Assembly (NCBI RefSeq): GCF_012726195.1
Contig: NZ_JAASAF010000002.1
Span: forward strand, 124,001-188,000
From: Rhodococcus sp. HNM0563
GTDB lineage: Bacteria; Actinomycetota; Actinomycetes; Mycobacteriales; Mycobacteriaceae
Direction: 5' to 3'
Length of the DNA stretch: 64,000 nucleotides
The position numbers were made by a program, and so were the translations under genes. Below the pieces are notes generated by a model that was not told where the DNA came from, did no database searches, and saw only the letters and a program-made list of their open reading frames with translations. Positions 45,003 through 56,478 of the stretch are shown one piece after another. The first letter of the stretch is position 1. Each line of letters starts with the position of its first letter.

Positions 45003-46543
45003 CGCTGCTCCGCACCCGGATGGTCGGCACCGACGAGCGCCATGTCGCCGCGGGCATTCTCGGCGAAGGCTGCCGAACCGGGAAGCACGTCCTCCGAACC
45101 GGGGCTGTCGAATATCCCGACATCGGCGAGACTCGCCGGGCGCGCACGACTCAGGTACCGGTACCAGAGCATAGCAATCACCGGAACAGCGACGACGGCG
45201 ATGAGTCCCGCGAACCGTCCGTCCAGTACATGACCGGCGACGATGAATCCGATTACCGCGACACCGGTAGCGGTTCCGAGGCCACCCATCAGAGCGATCG
45301 CCGGCGTCGACTCCCGGATCCGGGCGAGAAACGCTACCGCCGAGGCAGCTACCAGGACGTAGGCGATCAGGAGTGCGACGCGCAACGTGACGTTGATCCA
45401 GTCCGGTCTGGAACCGAAGACAGCAAGAACCGACGCGCCGATAGCGAGGACCGTCACCGCAGTGGCGAGCGCTGCATACGGGGTGCACAGGCGGCTGTGC
45501 ACAGTCCCGAGGATCCTCGGCAGTACCCCTTCGACGCCCATCGAATACAGCAATCTCGATACGGCATTCGACGAGGCCATCGCGGACGCAAGCCACGAGC
45601 AGCACATACCGATATGCAGCAGCGCAACAACCACCGGACTCACACCGGTCGATGTGCCGTGCAGGTATGCCCCGACCACGGCGTCGGCGTGTCCGCTCCA
45701 GGCTGCCCATCCTGCGAAGACGAACAAGGTTCCGCAGATGATCGGGGTGGCGAGCACTGTCCGGGTGACGGTGACCATCGGGCGACGCGCTTCGGGGCCG
45801 ATGAACGTCGCACTCTCGAATCCGGCCAAGGCGAACAGGGCAGCGAGGACCACGGGAAGCCACATCCCGGTACCGCCACCGGAAAGCGGTTGCACCGGAG
45901 TCGATTCCCCACCGGCCACCATCATCAGCCCGATGATGAACACCAGTGAGCAGACCTCGATCACGAGAATCGCGAGTGCCGCGAAACGAACTCCACGTAC
46001 CAGCGCGACAAGAATCGCCGCAGCGATCCCCAGGTACACCGTGAGGGTCGCCGGGCCACGGATCTCGACCCCGCACAATGCCGCGATGGTGATCACCGCC
46101 AGCCCACCGGAATACAGACTCAACGCACCGCTGACCAGATACTTGACTGCCATCGCGATGCCGGTGACCAGGGCAGCACGTGCACCGAGCCCCTTCGCGA
46201 CGAATGCGTAGAGCCCACCGGACGCGACCATCCTCCGAGTGAACTGCGTGGTGCACCAGGCGATCATCGTGACGAATACCGCAGCTGTGACGATCGCGAT
46301 CAGACCCGACGTCGAGGCCGATGCGGGTGTGTTCGTCGCTGATGCCCTGTGGTTCAGCATGGTGACGGGCAGCAGCACCATGGAGGCTGCCGGCGCTGTG
46401 GTGGCAACGGATTGAGCGAGAACCTCCCAGCCCGACAGCTGTCTGCGACCGAGCGCATGGAGGGGCGACACCGCGGCACGCCGCGGTTCCTGACACGCGA
46501 ACGACCGCGCGATGGCATCCGCCAATGCAGATGTCTCTGCCAT
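44999..46543 (-). CDS. APC-family amino-acid permease
   Basis: 514 residues with about 12 membrane helices. Helix 1 region SGWEVLAQSVATTAPAASMVLLP, helix 3 region GGLYAFVAKGLGARAALVTGIAMAVKYLVSGALSLYSGG, helix 6 FALAGFESATFIGPEARRPMVTVTR (the FxGFE motif of the family). Imports an amino acid or related compound. It precedes the IclR gene and is divergent from the oxidase-RidA-TatA unit. Confidence 0.88.
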   Translation of the reverse strand: MAETSALADAIARSFACQEPRRAAVSPLHALGRRQLSGWEVLAQSVATTAPAASMVLLPVTMLNHRASATNTPASASTSGLIAIVTAAVFVTMIAWCTTQFTRRMVASGGLYAFVAKGLGARAALVTGIAMAVKYLVSGALSLYSGGLAVITIAALCGVEIRGPATLTVYLGIAAAILVALVRGVRFAALAILVIEVCSLVFIIGLMMVAGGESTPVQPLSGGGTGMWLPVVLAALFALAGFESATFIGPEARRPMVTVTRTVLATPIICGTLFVFAGWAAWSGHADAVVGAYLHGTSTGVSPVVVALLHIGMCCSWLASAMASSNAVSRLLYSMGVEGVLPRILGTVHSRLCTPYAALATAVTVLAIGASVLAVFGSRPDWINVTLRVALLIAYVLVAASAVAFLARIRESTPAIALMGGLGTATGVAVIGFIVAGHVLDGRFAGLIAVVAVPVIAMLWYRYLSRARPASLADVGIFDSPGSEDVLPGSAAFAENARGDMALVGADHPGAEQR

Positions 46544-46689
46544 GACACCTCCCGCTCCTCAGTGGACTCGACGCCGGCCTCGCAGAACCTAGCCACGCTA
46601 TGTTTCCCGAGTGTTTCGGGCGTGAGTCATGTGTCGCCGATCCGAGTGAGAAGACGTCGTCCGATCGTTTCCCACTCGCCGCCGCGTAA

Positions 46690-48369
<1,680 letters not shown>

Positions 48370-48394
48370 CCACCACACACATTCAGGAGACATC

Positions 48395-49069
48395 ATGAAG
48401 CGAAACACTTTTCGCACTGCAACACTGGCCGCGAGCCTGGCAACTACTGCGGTCGTACTGACCGCCTGCTCGTCCGGGAGCGATGACCATGCCGCGCCCG
48501 ACGAGCCCACCGTGGCCGCTCAGGCCGTGATCCCACCGGGCGAGGCGAACCCGATGATTGCCGAGGGCGTGACGATCAGCGCCGGGGCGACCATCTACAA
48601 GTCCAGCGGTCTCGGCCCGTCCGCGTCGAACTCGGCTGCGCCACAGGGTAGCCCGGAGTCATATATCCCCTCGCAGTTCAGCGGCGGAGCATTGCCGGAC
48701 GGCGTCACGTTGACCGAGGCGCAGGGCATCAATGTGCTCGAGAACATTCGAGCCAACCTCGAATCGCAAGGTCTGACTCTTGCCGACGTCACGACCATGC
48801 GAGTGTTCCTCGACAACGCGCCCGGTTCCGATCGGGCCGACTACGCCGGCTGGAACCGCGCCTACCGCCAGTTCTTCGCCAACACGAACCTCGAGACCGG
48901 CGACACCGAACTCGTCCCGCTCGGTACCGCCGAACCCGCAGCGCCGCTCGAGCGAAACGAGGCCCGCCCGAGCCGGTTCGCACTCGAGGTCGGCAGTCTC
49001 CCCGTGCCGGGCTGGCTCGTCGAGGTCGAGGTCGATGCGGTGTATCCCACGGACGAGGCAATCGGCTGA
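48395..49069 (+). CDS. Lipoprotein with RidA (YjgF/UK114) domain
   Basis: 224 residues from ATG at 48395. Lipobox LTAC with Cys25, so it is anchored on the outer face of the membrane, an unusual place for a RidA protein. The domain (about 53-220) has GLTLADVTTMRVFLDN, WNRAYRQFF and RPSRFALEVGSLPVPGWLVEVEVDAVYP; Arg194 in PSR fits the carboxylate-binding Arg of true imine deaminases, and Glu210/212 the LVEIE strand. RidA hydrolyses 2-imino acids, the direct product of the oxidase encoded just upstream. The stop overlaps the tatA start (TGATG). Confidence 0.87.
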   Translation: MKRNTFRTATLAASLATTAVVLTACSSGSDDHAAPDEPTVAAQAVIPPGEANPMIAEGVTISAGATIYKSSGLGPSASNSAAPQGSPESYIPSQFSGGALPDGVTLTEAQGINVLENIRANLESQGLTLADVTTMRVFLDNAPGSDRADYAGWNRAYRQFFANTNLETGDTELVPLGTAEPAAPLERNEARPSRFALEVGSLPVPGWLVEVEVDAVYPTDEAIG

Positions 49070-49305
49070 TGGGTGCGATGAGCCCGGCGCACTGGGCGAT
49101 CGTCGCGGTGGTCCTGCTGGTTCTGTTCGGGTCCAAGAAGCTGCCCGAGGCCGCCCGCGGTCTGGGCAGGTCGCTGCGGATCCTCAAGTCGGAGGTCGGC
49201 GAGATGCATACGGACGAGCCCGCTGCTCTCGGCAGTCCACATCAGGATCCGGCGCATGAACCTGTGAACTCCGCGCGGGCCGCGAAAGCGGAGAGCAGTC
49301 CGTAG
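49069..49305 (+). CDS. TatA/TatE-type twin-arginine translocase subunit
   Basis: 78 residues. One N-terminal helix (HWAIVAVVLLVLFG), then the hinge and amphipathic helix FGSKKLPEAARGLGRSLRILKSEV, the hallmark of TatA, then a charged tail. It is the third gene of the oxidase unit, and no tatB or tatC is near, so it is an extra TatA copy probably dedicated to exporting the folded FAD oxidase. Confidence 0.9.
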   Translation: MGAMSPAHWAIVAVVLLVLFGSKKLPEAARGLGRSLRILKSEVGEMHTDEPAALGSPHQDPAHEPVNSARAAKAESSP

Positions 49306-49357
49306 TTCAGCGGACCCTGCGGCGGCACGCAGTGGGTCCGTCAAACGGATGCGACGT

Positions 49358-49391
49358 TCCCCTCGGCCGGTCGACCCGGACGGCCGAGGGG
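49358..49391. terminator. Terminator after the oxidase-RidA-TatA unit
   Basis: Perfect 14-bp arms CCCCTCGGCCGGTC (49358-49371) and 49378-49391, loop GACCCG, 52 nt after the tatA stop. It closes the unit. Confidence 0.75.
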
Positions 49392-49568
49392 AGCGTCGGC
49401 ACCGAACTTCTGATAGGCGGCGCGACTCCCTCGGGCCCCGCGACCGACACCGACGAGGACTGACGCCTCTACTGGTTCCGGGTTTACCCTGGTAAGCGAC
49501 ACCTTGTACCGGATCGTGCACGGACGGCCATAATGGCCTCTGGTGTGGTCGAAGGAGGAGGCGTGCCC

Positions 49569-50081
49569 GTGAGTGAGAACCTGTCGGCGTACCGGAGCGA
49601 CTTCGCGCGGATCGAGAAGCGGATCGCCGGGGAGTTCGATGCGGGGAAGCGGCGCTGGGTGCTTGCCGGGTTCATGGCGCTGTTGACCATCGGGCTACTG
49701 CTGCCGTTGACGTCGACGCAGTGGTCGTGGACGGCGCTCGCCGACTGGTTCGGTGGCGGCGCCCCCGTCTCCATGCCGCTGCGGATGTTCGTGACGCTCG
49801 CGGCGGTGTTCGGGGTGCTCGTGTCGTCGATAGCACTGGCCCGGCGCAGCTGGAGGTTCGCGGTTGCAGCGACGCTCGGCTGCGGTCTCGGCTCCTTCTT
49901 CGGACTCTTCGGCTACTGGTCGCAAACGGGAATGATCGTCGACGGCCCGCACGCTCCTGGGGTCGGGATGGTGATCGCGTGGGTGTCGATGGTCGCGCTG
50001 ACTTCGCAGTGGTTACCGATCGCGCTCAGCAAGTCGCCCACCGACCCCCGCCCACGGCCGACGCTGATCCGCTCGCACTGA
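49569..50081 (+). CDS. Membrane protein of unknown function
   Basis: 170 residues if GTG at 49569 is used (GGAGGAG at 49554-49560; GTG at 49563 also possible). A charged N-terminus (SENLSAYRSDFARIEKRIAGEFDAGKRR) precedes four helices: about 33-49, 74-93, 98-118 and 129-150. No signature recognised. It converges on cobF with 35 nt between and no terminator seen. Confidence 0.7.
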   Translation: MSENLSAYRSDFARIEKRIAGEFDAGKRRWVLAGFMALLTIGLLLPLTSTQWSWTALADWFGGGAPVSMPLRMFVTLAAVFGVLVSSIALARRSWRFAVAATLGCGLGSFFGLFGYWSQTGMIVDGPHAPGVGMVIAWVSMVALTSQWLPIALSKSPTDPRPRPTLIRSH

Positions 50082-50116
50082 CCTCCGTCATCTCTGCGCG
50101 GCTCAACGAGCGCGGC

Positions 50117-50866
50117 TCATCGCGCCCGGCGCAACAGATAGGTGTCCATCACCCAACCTCGCGCGGACCTGGATCGCACCCGGGCTACGTCGATGGCGTC
50201 GAGCACGTCATGCAGACGTCCCGCGACGAGTTCCTCGTCTACCGTTCCGAGGTTCGCGCCCCACCAGATGTCCCAAGCGCCGTCGAGTTCCCGGCAGGCG
50301 AGCTGCCCGTCGAGCATGACGATGAGATTGTCCGCTCCCGATGCGACCTCCTCACCGAGGCGCCGACCGGTGGTGATCGTGATCGGGCCACCGATTCTGT
50401 TGAACACCAAACGATGCCGGGCAGCGAGCAGTTGAATGCTGCTCACACCGGGCACGACGTCGTAGTCGATGTCGAGCACACCGCGATCACGGATCCGCTC
50501 GACGACGCGAATAGTGCTGTCGTACAGGCTCGGATCGCCCCACACCAGAAATCCGACTGTCTCCTCGTCACGGATCTCTGCGTTCAGCACCGCCTCGTAC
50601 GCCTCGGCGCGGGCCGCATGCCAGTCGCGTACCTCCGTCCCGTACTGCTCCGGCGCCCGGTCGCGTGGCGGGTCCGGCACCACGATCGTGCGGTACCGAC
50701 CGGTGGTGTGTCGGCGCAGGATCTGTTCACGCACCGACACGAGGTCGTCCACACCGCGCTGCTTGTCGGCGACGAGGAACACGTCGACACTCTCGAGTGC
50801 CTTGACGGCCGCGACTGTGAGATCGTCCGGACCTCCCGGCCCGATCCCGATCAGTCGCAACCTCAT
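50117..50866 (-). CDS. cobF: Precorrin-6A synthase (deacetylating)
   Basis: Methylates C1 of precorrin-5 with loss of the acetyl group in aerobic B12 synthesis. 249 residues. SAM-dependent tetrapyrrole methylase fold: MRLRLIGIGPGGPDDLTVAAVKAL at the start, GFLVWGDPSLYDSTIRVVERI, VPGVSSIQLLAARHRLVFNRIG. CobF-type features are the DKQRGVDDLVSVREQIL region and WDIWWGANLGTVDEELVAG. Overlaps the cobN stop by 4 nt. M. tuberculosis has lost cobF; here it is intact. Confidence 0.94.
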   Translation of the reverse strand: MRLRLIGIGPGGPDDLTVAAVKALESVDVFLVADKQRGVDDLVSVREQILRRHTTGRYRTIVVPDPPRDRAPEQYGTEVRDWHAARAEAYEAVLNAEIRDEETVGFLVWGDPSLYDSTIRVVERIRDRGVLDIDYDVVPGVSSIQLLAARHRLVFNRIGGPITITTGRRLGEEVASGADNLIVMLDGQLACRELDGAWDIWWGANLGTVDEELVAGRLHDVLDAIDVARVRSRSARGWVMDTYLLRRAR

Positions 50867-53800
50867 CCGCGGTCCTCGAGATCACCTTCGACGTCGAGGT
50901 ACGCCTGTTGCAGCGCCTTCAGGGTCTCCGGATCCGGCTCTGCCCACAGTCCGCGATCGGCCGCCTCGGTGAGCCGTTCGACGATCCCGCGCAATGCCCA
51001 CGGGTTGGCCTCACGCAGAAACTGCTGGTTCTCCGAGTCGAGCGCATAGTTCTGCGCCAGCGACTCGTACATCCAGTCCTCGACGACCCCTGCGGTGGCG
51101 TCGTAGCCGAACAGGTAATCGACGGTGGCGGCGAGTTCGAATGCGCCCTTGTAGCCGTGCCTGCGCATCGCGGAAATCCAGCGCGGGTTGACGACACGCG
51201 CGCGGAACACGCGTGCGGTCTCCTCGCTGAGCGAGCGGGTGCGCACGGTGTCGGGGATCGTCGAATCACCGATGTACGCCTTGGGATCGGTGCCCGTGAG
51301 TGCGCGCACCGTGGCGACCATGCCGCCGTGGTACTGGAAATAGTCGTCGGAGTCTGCGATATCGTGCTCGCGCGTGTCGGTGTTCTTCGCGGCCACCGCG
51401 ATCCGGCGGTAATTGGCGCGCATGTCGTCGGCCGCGGCGATGCCGTGCAGGTCACGTCCGTATGCGAATCCGCCCCACGCGGTGTACACCTCGGCGAGGT
51501 CGGCGTCGGTGCGCCAGTTTCCGGAGTCGATGAGCTGGAGGATTCCGGCACCGTACGAACCCGGCTTGGATCCGAAGATGCGGCGCACGGCTCGCTCGGC
51601 GTCGCCGTGTTCGGCCTCGTCGCGCTGCGCGTGGGCACGCACGTAGTTCATCTCGTCGGGTTCGTCGAGAGCCGCGATCATGCGGATCGCGTCGTCGAGC
51701 ATGCCGATCACGTGCGGGAACGCATCGCGGAAGAATCCGGAGATACGCACGGTGACGTCGATGCGCGGTCGGCCGAGTTCCTCGAGCGGCACGATGGTGA
51801 GTTCACGGACGCGACGGGATTCCGGGTCCCATTCGGGGCGGACACCGATGAGGGCGAGCACCTCGGCGATGTCGTCGCCGGCGGTGCGCATCGCGGAGGT
51901 GCCCCACACCGACAAACCCACCGACTGCGGGTACTCACCGGTGTCGGCGAGATACCGCTCGATCAGTGCGTTCGCGAGCGCGACGCCCGTGTCGTAGGCG
52001 AGTCGGCTCGGCACGGCTTTGGGGTCGACGGTGTAGAAGTTGCGGCCGGTGGGCAGCACGTTGACGAGGCCGCGCAACGGCGAACCCGACGGACCAGCGG
52101 GAACGTACCCGCCGTCGAGGGCATGCAGGACGGCATCGAGTTCGTCGGTGGTCTGCGCGAGACGCGGCACCACCTGTTCGGCTGCGAAGGCCAGCACCCG
52201 CGACACCTCACTGTCGGCGTGGCCGAGTACCGATTCGACTGTGGTCGGGGCGGTATCGACACTCCAGCCGCCGTCTTCCATCGCCTGCACGAGCGCGCGA
52301 GCCTGGGTTTCGATCGCATCGACCTCGGTCAGCGGCGCATCGGTCTTCAGTCCGAGCGCTGTCCGCAGCCCGGGCACTGCGTGACTCTTGCCGCCCCAGA
52401 CCTGGGCGGCGCGCAGGATCGACAGCACCAGGTTGACGCGTGCGTCACCTTCGGGGGCGGCACCGAGCACGTGCAGGCCGTCGCGGATCTGAGCATCCTT
52501 GACCTCGCACAACCAGCCGTCGACATGCAGCAGGAAATCGTCGAACTCGGCGTCGTGCGGCCGGTCGTCGAGTCCGAGGTCGTGGTCCAGTTTCGCGGCC
52601 TGGATCAGCGTCCAGATCTGCGCGCGGATCGCGGGCAGCTTTGCGGGGTCCATCGCCGCGATGTTGGAGTACTCGTCGAGTAGCTGTTCGAGCCGCGCGA
52701 TGTCGCCGTACGACTCCGCGCGGGCCATCGGGGGAATCAGGTGGTCGACGATCGTCGCGTGTGCGCGGCGCTTGGCCTGCGCGCCCTCACCGGGGTCGTT
52801 GACCAGGAACGGGTAGATCAGCGGCAGGTTCCCGATGGCAGCGTCGGTCGCGCACGACGCCGACATCCCGGCATTCTTTCCGGGCAACCACTCCATCGAG
52901 CCGTGCTTCCCGAGATGGACGACGGCGTCGGCACCGAAACCCTGCTCGACCCATCGGTATGCGGCGAGGTAATGGTGCGACGGAGCCATGTCTGGATCGT
53001 GGTAGATCGCAACGGGATTCTCACCGAATCCACGCGGCGGCTGGATCATGAGGACGACATTGCCCGCCTGCAACGTGGCCAGGACGATCGCGTCCCCGTC
53101 GACGAACAACGAGCCGGGCGCCGGCCCCCATGCCTCGGTCATCGCGTCGGTGAGCTCGACGGGCAGGTCCTTCGTCCACTCCAGGTACTCGGATGTGTTC
53201 ACTCGCACCGGGTTACCGGCCAGCTGGTCGGCTGTGAGCCATTCCTCGTCCTGACCACCTGCATCGATCAGCGCGTGGATCAGGGTGTTTCCGGCTTCTG
53301 TGTCGTCGTCGACATCCATCCCGGGGAAACCGGCGCCGAGGTCGTATCCGAGGTCGCGCAGTGCTCGCAGCATCTTGATCGCCGACACGGGGGTGTCGAG
53401 ACCGACGGCGTTGCCGACGCGTGAATGCTTGGTGGGATAGGCCGACAGCATGATCGCGATGCGCCGGTCGGCGGGCGGGACATGCCGCAACCGGGCGTGC
53501 GCGACCGCAATGCCTGCCACGCGACGGCAGCGTTCCGGATCGGTGACGTAGCGGGGCAGGCCGTCTGAGTCGAGTTCTTTGAACGAGAACGGCACCGTGA
53601 TGATGCGGCCGTCGAATTCGGGAACCGCGATCTGGGTCGCGGAGTCGAGCGGGGACACGCCGTCGTCGGAGTCTGCCCAGCTGTCGCGGCTCCACGTCAG
53701 GCACAGCGCCTGCAGAATCGGAATATCGAGCGCGGCAAGGGCTCCCACATCCCAGGCCTCGTCCTCGCCGCCTGCGCTCACCGTGGCGGGCTTGGTGCCA

Positions 53801-54459
53801 CCGGCGGCGAGCACCGTGACGACGAGTGCGTCGAGGCTGCCGAGTTCAGCGAGCAGGTCGTCGGAAGCCCCACGCAGCGAGGCGCAGTGCACGACCACGC
53901 CCTGAGCCTTACCGGTCGCGTCGATCGCGTCGGCCAGATCGTGTGCGAACTGCACGTTTCCGCTGGTGTGGTGGGCTCGGTAGAACAGCACGCCCACCCG
54001 GGGCAGCGACCTGTCGGCCGGGGCAGGCCGGTCCAGTACACCCCATTCGGGCAGTTCGGCGGGCGGCTCGAAACCGTCACCTCCGAGCAGCACCGTGTCC
54101 GACAGGAACGCATGGAGTTGGGCGAGGTTCGCGGGACCGCCGTGGGCGAGGTAGCGGTGTGCTTCTGCCGCGGTGCCGATCGGCACCGTCGAGTAGCTCA
54201 TGAGCTCGGCGTCGGGCGTCTGCTCACCGCCCAGCACGACGACGGGGACGCCGCGGGCACGGACGGCGTCGAGCCCGTCCTGCCAAGACCTCGCAGAGCC
54301 GAGGATCCGGACTATCACCAGGCCTGCGCCCTCGAGCAATCCGCTCAGATCGGTGGTCACATCGAGACGCGATGGGTTCCCCACAGCCCAGTCGGCACCG
54401 CTCGAGCGGGCCGACAGCAGGTCGGTGTCCGACGTCGACAACAGAGCGAGGCGCGTCAC
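50863..54459 (-). CDS. cobN: Cobaltochelatase, CobN subunit
   Basis: Large subunit that inserts cobalt into hydrogenobyrinate a,c-diamide in the aerobic pathway. 1198 residues from GTG at 54459 (TRLALLSTSDTDLLSARSS); a TTG at 54504 would add 15 residues. Characteristic stretches: VGVLFYRAHHTSGNVQFAHDL, LSAYPTKHSRVGNAVGLDTP, VHLGKHGSMEWLPGKNAGMS, IYPFLVNDPGEGAQAKRRAHATIVDHLIPPM, GRNFYTVDPKAVPSRLAYDTG, VWGTSAMRTAGDDIAEVLALIGVRP. Neighbouring cob genes and the B12 riboswitch leader exclude magnesium chelatase ChlH. CobS/CobT are not in the window. Confidence 0.96.
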   Translation of the reverse strand: MTRLALLSTSDTDLLSARSSGADWAVGNPSRLDVTTDLSGLLEGAGLVIVRILGSARSWQDGLDAVRARGVPVVVLGGEQTPDAELMSYSTVPIGTAAEAHRYLAHGGPANLAQLHAFLSDTVLLGGDGFEPPAELPEWGVLDRPAPADRSLPRVGVLFYRAHHTSGNVQFAHDLADAIDATGKAQGVVVHCASLRGASDDLLAELGSLDALVVTVLAAGGTKPATVSAGGEDEAWDVGALAALDIPILQALCLTWSRDSWADSDDGVSPLDSATQIAVPEFDGRIITVPFSFKELDSDGLPRYVTDPERCRRVAGIAVAHARLRHVPPADRRIAIMLSAYPTKHSRVGNAVGLDTPVSAIKMLRALRDLGYDLGAGFPGMDVDDDTEAGNTLIHALIDAGGQDEEWLTADQLAGNPVRVNTSEYLEWTKDLPVELTDAMTEAWGPAPGSLFVDGDAIVLATLQAGNVVLMIQPPRGFGENPVAIYHDPDMAPSHHYLAAYRWVEQGFGADAVVHLGKHGSMEWLPGKNAGMSASCATDAAIGNLPLIYPFLVNDPGEGAQAKRRAHATIVDHLIPPMARAESYGDIARLEQLLDEYSNIAAMDPAKLPAIRAQIWTLIQAAKLDHDLGLDDRPHDAEFDDFLLHVDGWLCEVKDAQIRDGLHVLGAAPEGDARVNLVLSILRAAQVWGGKSHAVPGLRTALGLKTDAPLTEVDAIETQARALVQAMEDGGWSVDTAPTTVESVLGHADSEVSRVLAFAAEQVVPRLAQTTDELDAVLHALDGGYVPAGPSGSPLRGLVNVLPTGRNFYTVDPKAVPSRLAYDTGVALANALIERYLADTGEYPQSVGLSVWGTSAMRTAGDDIAEVLALIGVRPEWDPESRRVRELTIVPLEELGRPRIDVTVRISGFFRDAFPHVIGMLDDAIRMIAALDEPDEMNYVRAHAQRDEAEHGDAERAVRRIFGSKPGSYGAGILQLIDSGNWRTDADLAEVYTAWGGFAYGRDLHGIAAADDMRANYRRIAVAAKNTDTREHDIADSDDYFQYHGGMVATVRALTGTDPKAYIGDSTIPDTVRTRSLSEETARVFRARVVNPRWISAMRRHGYKGAFELAATVDYLFGYDATAGVVEDWMYESLAQNYALDSENQQFLREANPWALRGIVERLTEAADRGLWAEPDPETLKALQQAYLDVEGDLEDRG

Positions 54460-54527
54460 GACGCACCGCAAAACCCAAGGCACACGGCCATGTTCAGTCT
54501 CCAAAACCCTCGTGGACTACTCATGCC

Positions 54528-54705
54528 GTGGCCGGTCTCCTGGCTGACGGATCATCGCTGCTGCGCCGACCTTCCCGGACTTTCGTCCAGTGGTCTCCGT
54601 TCCGGCAGGCCGGTACGGACGAGGGCGAACAACTACCCGCTCACAGTGGCGAGGGCCGCGCCGGTTTCGCACCGGCTTCCCGTAACCACGACGTCGCCAG
54701 CGTAG
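54528..54705 (-). ncRNA. Cobalamin riboswitch 4, upstream of cobN
   Basis: Read on the minus strand: GGGAAGCCGGTGCGAAACCG near 54682, CTCGCCACTGTGAGCGG with the B12 box, GTCCGGGAAGG, and closing GTCAGCCAGGAGACCGGCC near 54530-54548. About 70 nt separate it from the cobN start. The divergent cobG starts 20 nt beyond its 5' end. Confidence 0.93.
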
Positions 54706-54724
54706 CGCACCATTTTCCAGGGAT

Positions 54725-55831
54725 GTGCAAGCATGTGCCTCCGTGGAGCATGTCTCGCCCGAACTTCCGCCCGATCGCTGTCCCGGATTGCTGCGGCCGC
54801 ACCACGCCGCCGACGGCGCGCTGGTGCGACTGCGCGCGCCGGGCGGCCGTCCGCCCGGCCGCGCGCTCGGGCGGCTCTCGGCCGCGTCACAGATGTTCGC
54901 CGACGGTGATGTGCACCTGACATCCCGGGGGAACCTGCAGGTCAGGGGCATCTCTGTCGACGAGCACGGCAACGTCGCCGCCGGTCTCACCGACGCGATC
55001 GTCGCCGCCGGGCTACTGCCGTCGGCGTCGCACGAGCGGGTACGCAACGTGGTCGCATCACCGCTGTCGGGGCTCGCCGGTGGGGTCGCCGACATCAGGC
55101 CGCTGATCGGTGCGCTCGATACCGCACTGTGCGCGGAGCCGGCGCTCGCCGAGCTGCCCGGCCGGTTCCTGTTCGGCCTCGACGACGGCCGTGGCGATGT
55201 CGCCGGACTCCGCTGTGATCTTGCGGCCGTCGCTGTGGACGCCGGGACCATGAGAATTGTGATCGGTGAGATGAACGGTCCGACGGTGGCATCGTCGCAG
55301 GTCGTCGATACTCTGATCGGCCTGGCTCTCCGGTTCGTGCGGATGCGCGGAACGCTCTGGCACGTGCGGCAACTTCCCGGGCATGGCACCGAACTCGGCG
55401 GCCTGAACCCCGCGCCCGAGCTTCCACCGTATGCGATGCCGTACGGAGTGCTCGAAAACGCGGTATCCGCGCTGGTCCCGCTCGGAATCCTTACCCCGGG
55501 CATGGCCTCGGCCCTGCCCGACGACGGCGTGATCATCACCCCGTGGCGCGGCGTGGTCCTGCCCCAGGGGGCCGATATCTCCGCGTTGTCCGCTGCGGGC
55601 TTCGTCGTATCGGACGACTCCGCGTGGCCCAGGGTCACCGCGTGCACCGGATCGCCCGGGTGTAGCCTCGCCCGAGGTGATACCCGGGCTCTGGCCCGTC
55701 GCACCGTCGCTTCCGGCACTGCAGCAGATCGCCTCCATATCGTCGGTTGCGAACGCGCCTGCGGTGCACCTCATTCCCCGCACAACCTTGTTTTCGCCAG
55801 CCGTTCGACGTCACACAGGAGCTCGACGTGA
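54725..55831 (+). CDS. cobG: Precorrin-3B synthase
   Basis: O2-dependent hydroxylation and lactone formation on precorrin-3A. 368 residues from GTG at 54725; GTG at 54743 is an alternative. Sulfite/nitrite reductase-like half repeats: DGALVRLRAPGGRPPGRALGRLSAASQMFADGDVHLTSRGNLQVRGI, and the Fe-S/siroheme-type Cys set TACTGSPGCSLARGDTR...VGCERACGAPH (C-x5-C and C-x3-C). The tail after CGAPHSPHNLVFA is short. Ends in a GTGA overlap with cobH. Confidence 0.92.
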   Translation: MQACASVEHVSPELPPDRCPGLLRPHHAADGALVRLRAPGGRPPGRALGRLSAASQMFADGDVHLTSRGNLQVRGISVDEHGNVAAGLTDAIVAAGLLPSASHERVRNVVASPLSGLAGGVADIRPLIGALDTALCAEPALAELPGRFLFGLDDGRGDVAGLRCDLAAVAVDAGTMRIVIGEMNGPTVASSQVVDTLIGLALRFVRMRGTLWHVRQLPGHGTELGGLNPAPELPPYAMPYGVLENAVSALVPLGILTPGMASALPDDGVIITPWRGVVLPQGADISALSAAGFVVSDDSAWPRVTACTGSPGCSLARGDTRALARRTVASGTAADRLHIVGCERACGAPHSPHNLVFASRSTSHRSST

Positions 55832-56478
55832 CCCTGCAGCCACCACCCCGCCGCTACGAGTACGAAACGGACGGCGCTGAAATCTACGTCCGTTCGTTCG
55901 CGACGATCCGAGCCGAATCCGATCTTGCCGCGATTCCGGGCGACGCTGAGAAGGTCGCGGTGCGGATGATCCATGCGAGCGGCCAGACCGACCTGACGAA
56001 CGATCTGGTGATCCATCCCGATCTGGTGTCCGCGGCCCGCACGGCCCTGAACGCGGGCGCCCCGATTCTCGCCGACGCGAACATGGTTGCGGCGGGCGTC
56101 ACCCGCAAGCGACTGCCCGCCGACAACGAGGTGCTGTGCCTGCTCGGCGATCCTCGCGTACCGGGCCTGGCCCAGCAGTGGAACACCACGCGCTCGGCTG
56201 CGGCCGTGTCGCTGTGGACGGAGCGGCTGGAGGGATCGGTCGTCGCGATCGGTAACGCGCCCACCGCACTGTTCCACCTTCTGGAGATGCTCGATGCCGG
56301 CGCACCGCGACCCGCGGCGATCATCGGCGTGCCGGTGGGGTTCATCGGCGCCGCCGAATCCAAAGAGGCCCTGATCGAACATGATCTGCGGATCCCGCAC
56401 CTCGTGGTGCGGGGCCGTCGGGGTGGATCGGCGATGGCGTCGTCGGCGCTCAACGCACTGGCTCAGGAGACGGAATGA
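55828..56478 (+). CDS. cobH: Precorrin-8X methylmutase
   Basis: Moves a methyl group from C11 to C12, giving hydrogenobyrinate. 216 residues from GTG at 55828. Signatures: EIYVRSFATIRAESDL, VAVRMIHASGQTDL with the catalytic His, GAPILADANMVAAGVTRKRLP, AIGNAPTALFHLLEML and GVPVGFIGAAESKEAL. Overlaps cobG and cobIJ by 4 nt each. Confidence 0.96.
   Translation: MTLQPPPRRYEYETDGAEIYVRSFATIRAESDLAAIPGDAEKVAVRMIHASGQTDLTNDLVIHPDLVSAARTALNAGAPILADANMVAAGVTRKRLPADNEVLCLLGDPRVPGLAQQWNTTRSAAAVSLWTERLEGSVVAIGNAPTALFHLLEMLDAGAPRPAAIIGVPVGFIGAAESKEALIEHDLRIPHLVVRGRRGGSAMASSALNALAQETE

Noticed and set aside
50908-52683. A 591-residue plus-strand frame opposite cobN
   Set aside because: It mirrors cobN codons and shows no family features; CobN is unambiguous.
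50863-54459. Magnesium chelatase ChlH/BchH
   Set aside because: Same family, but cobF, cobG, cobH and cobIJ neighbours and the B12 riboswitch show it is cobaltochelatase CobN.
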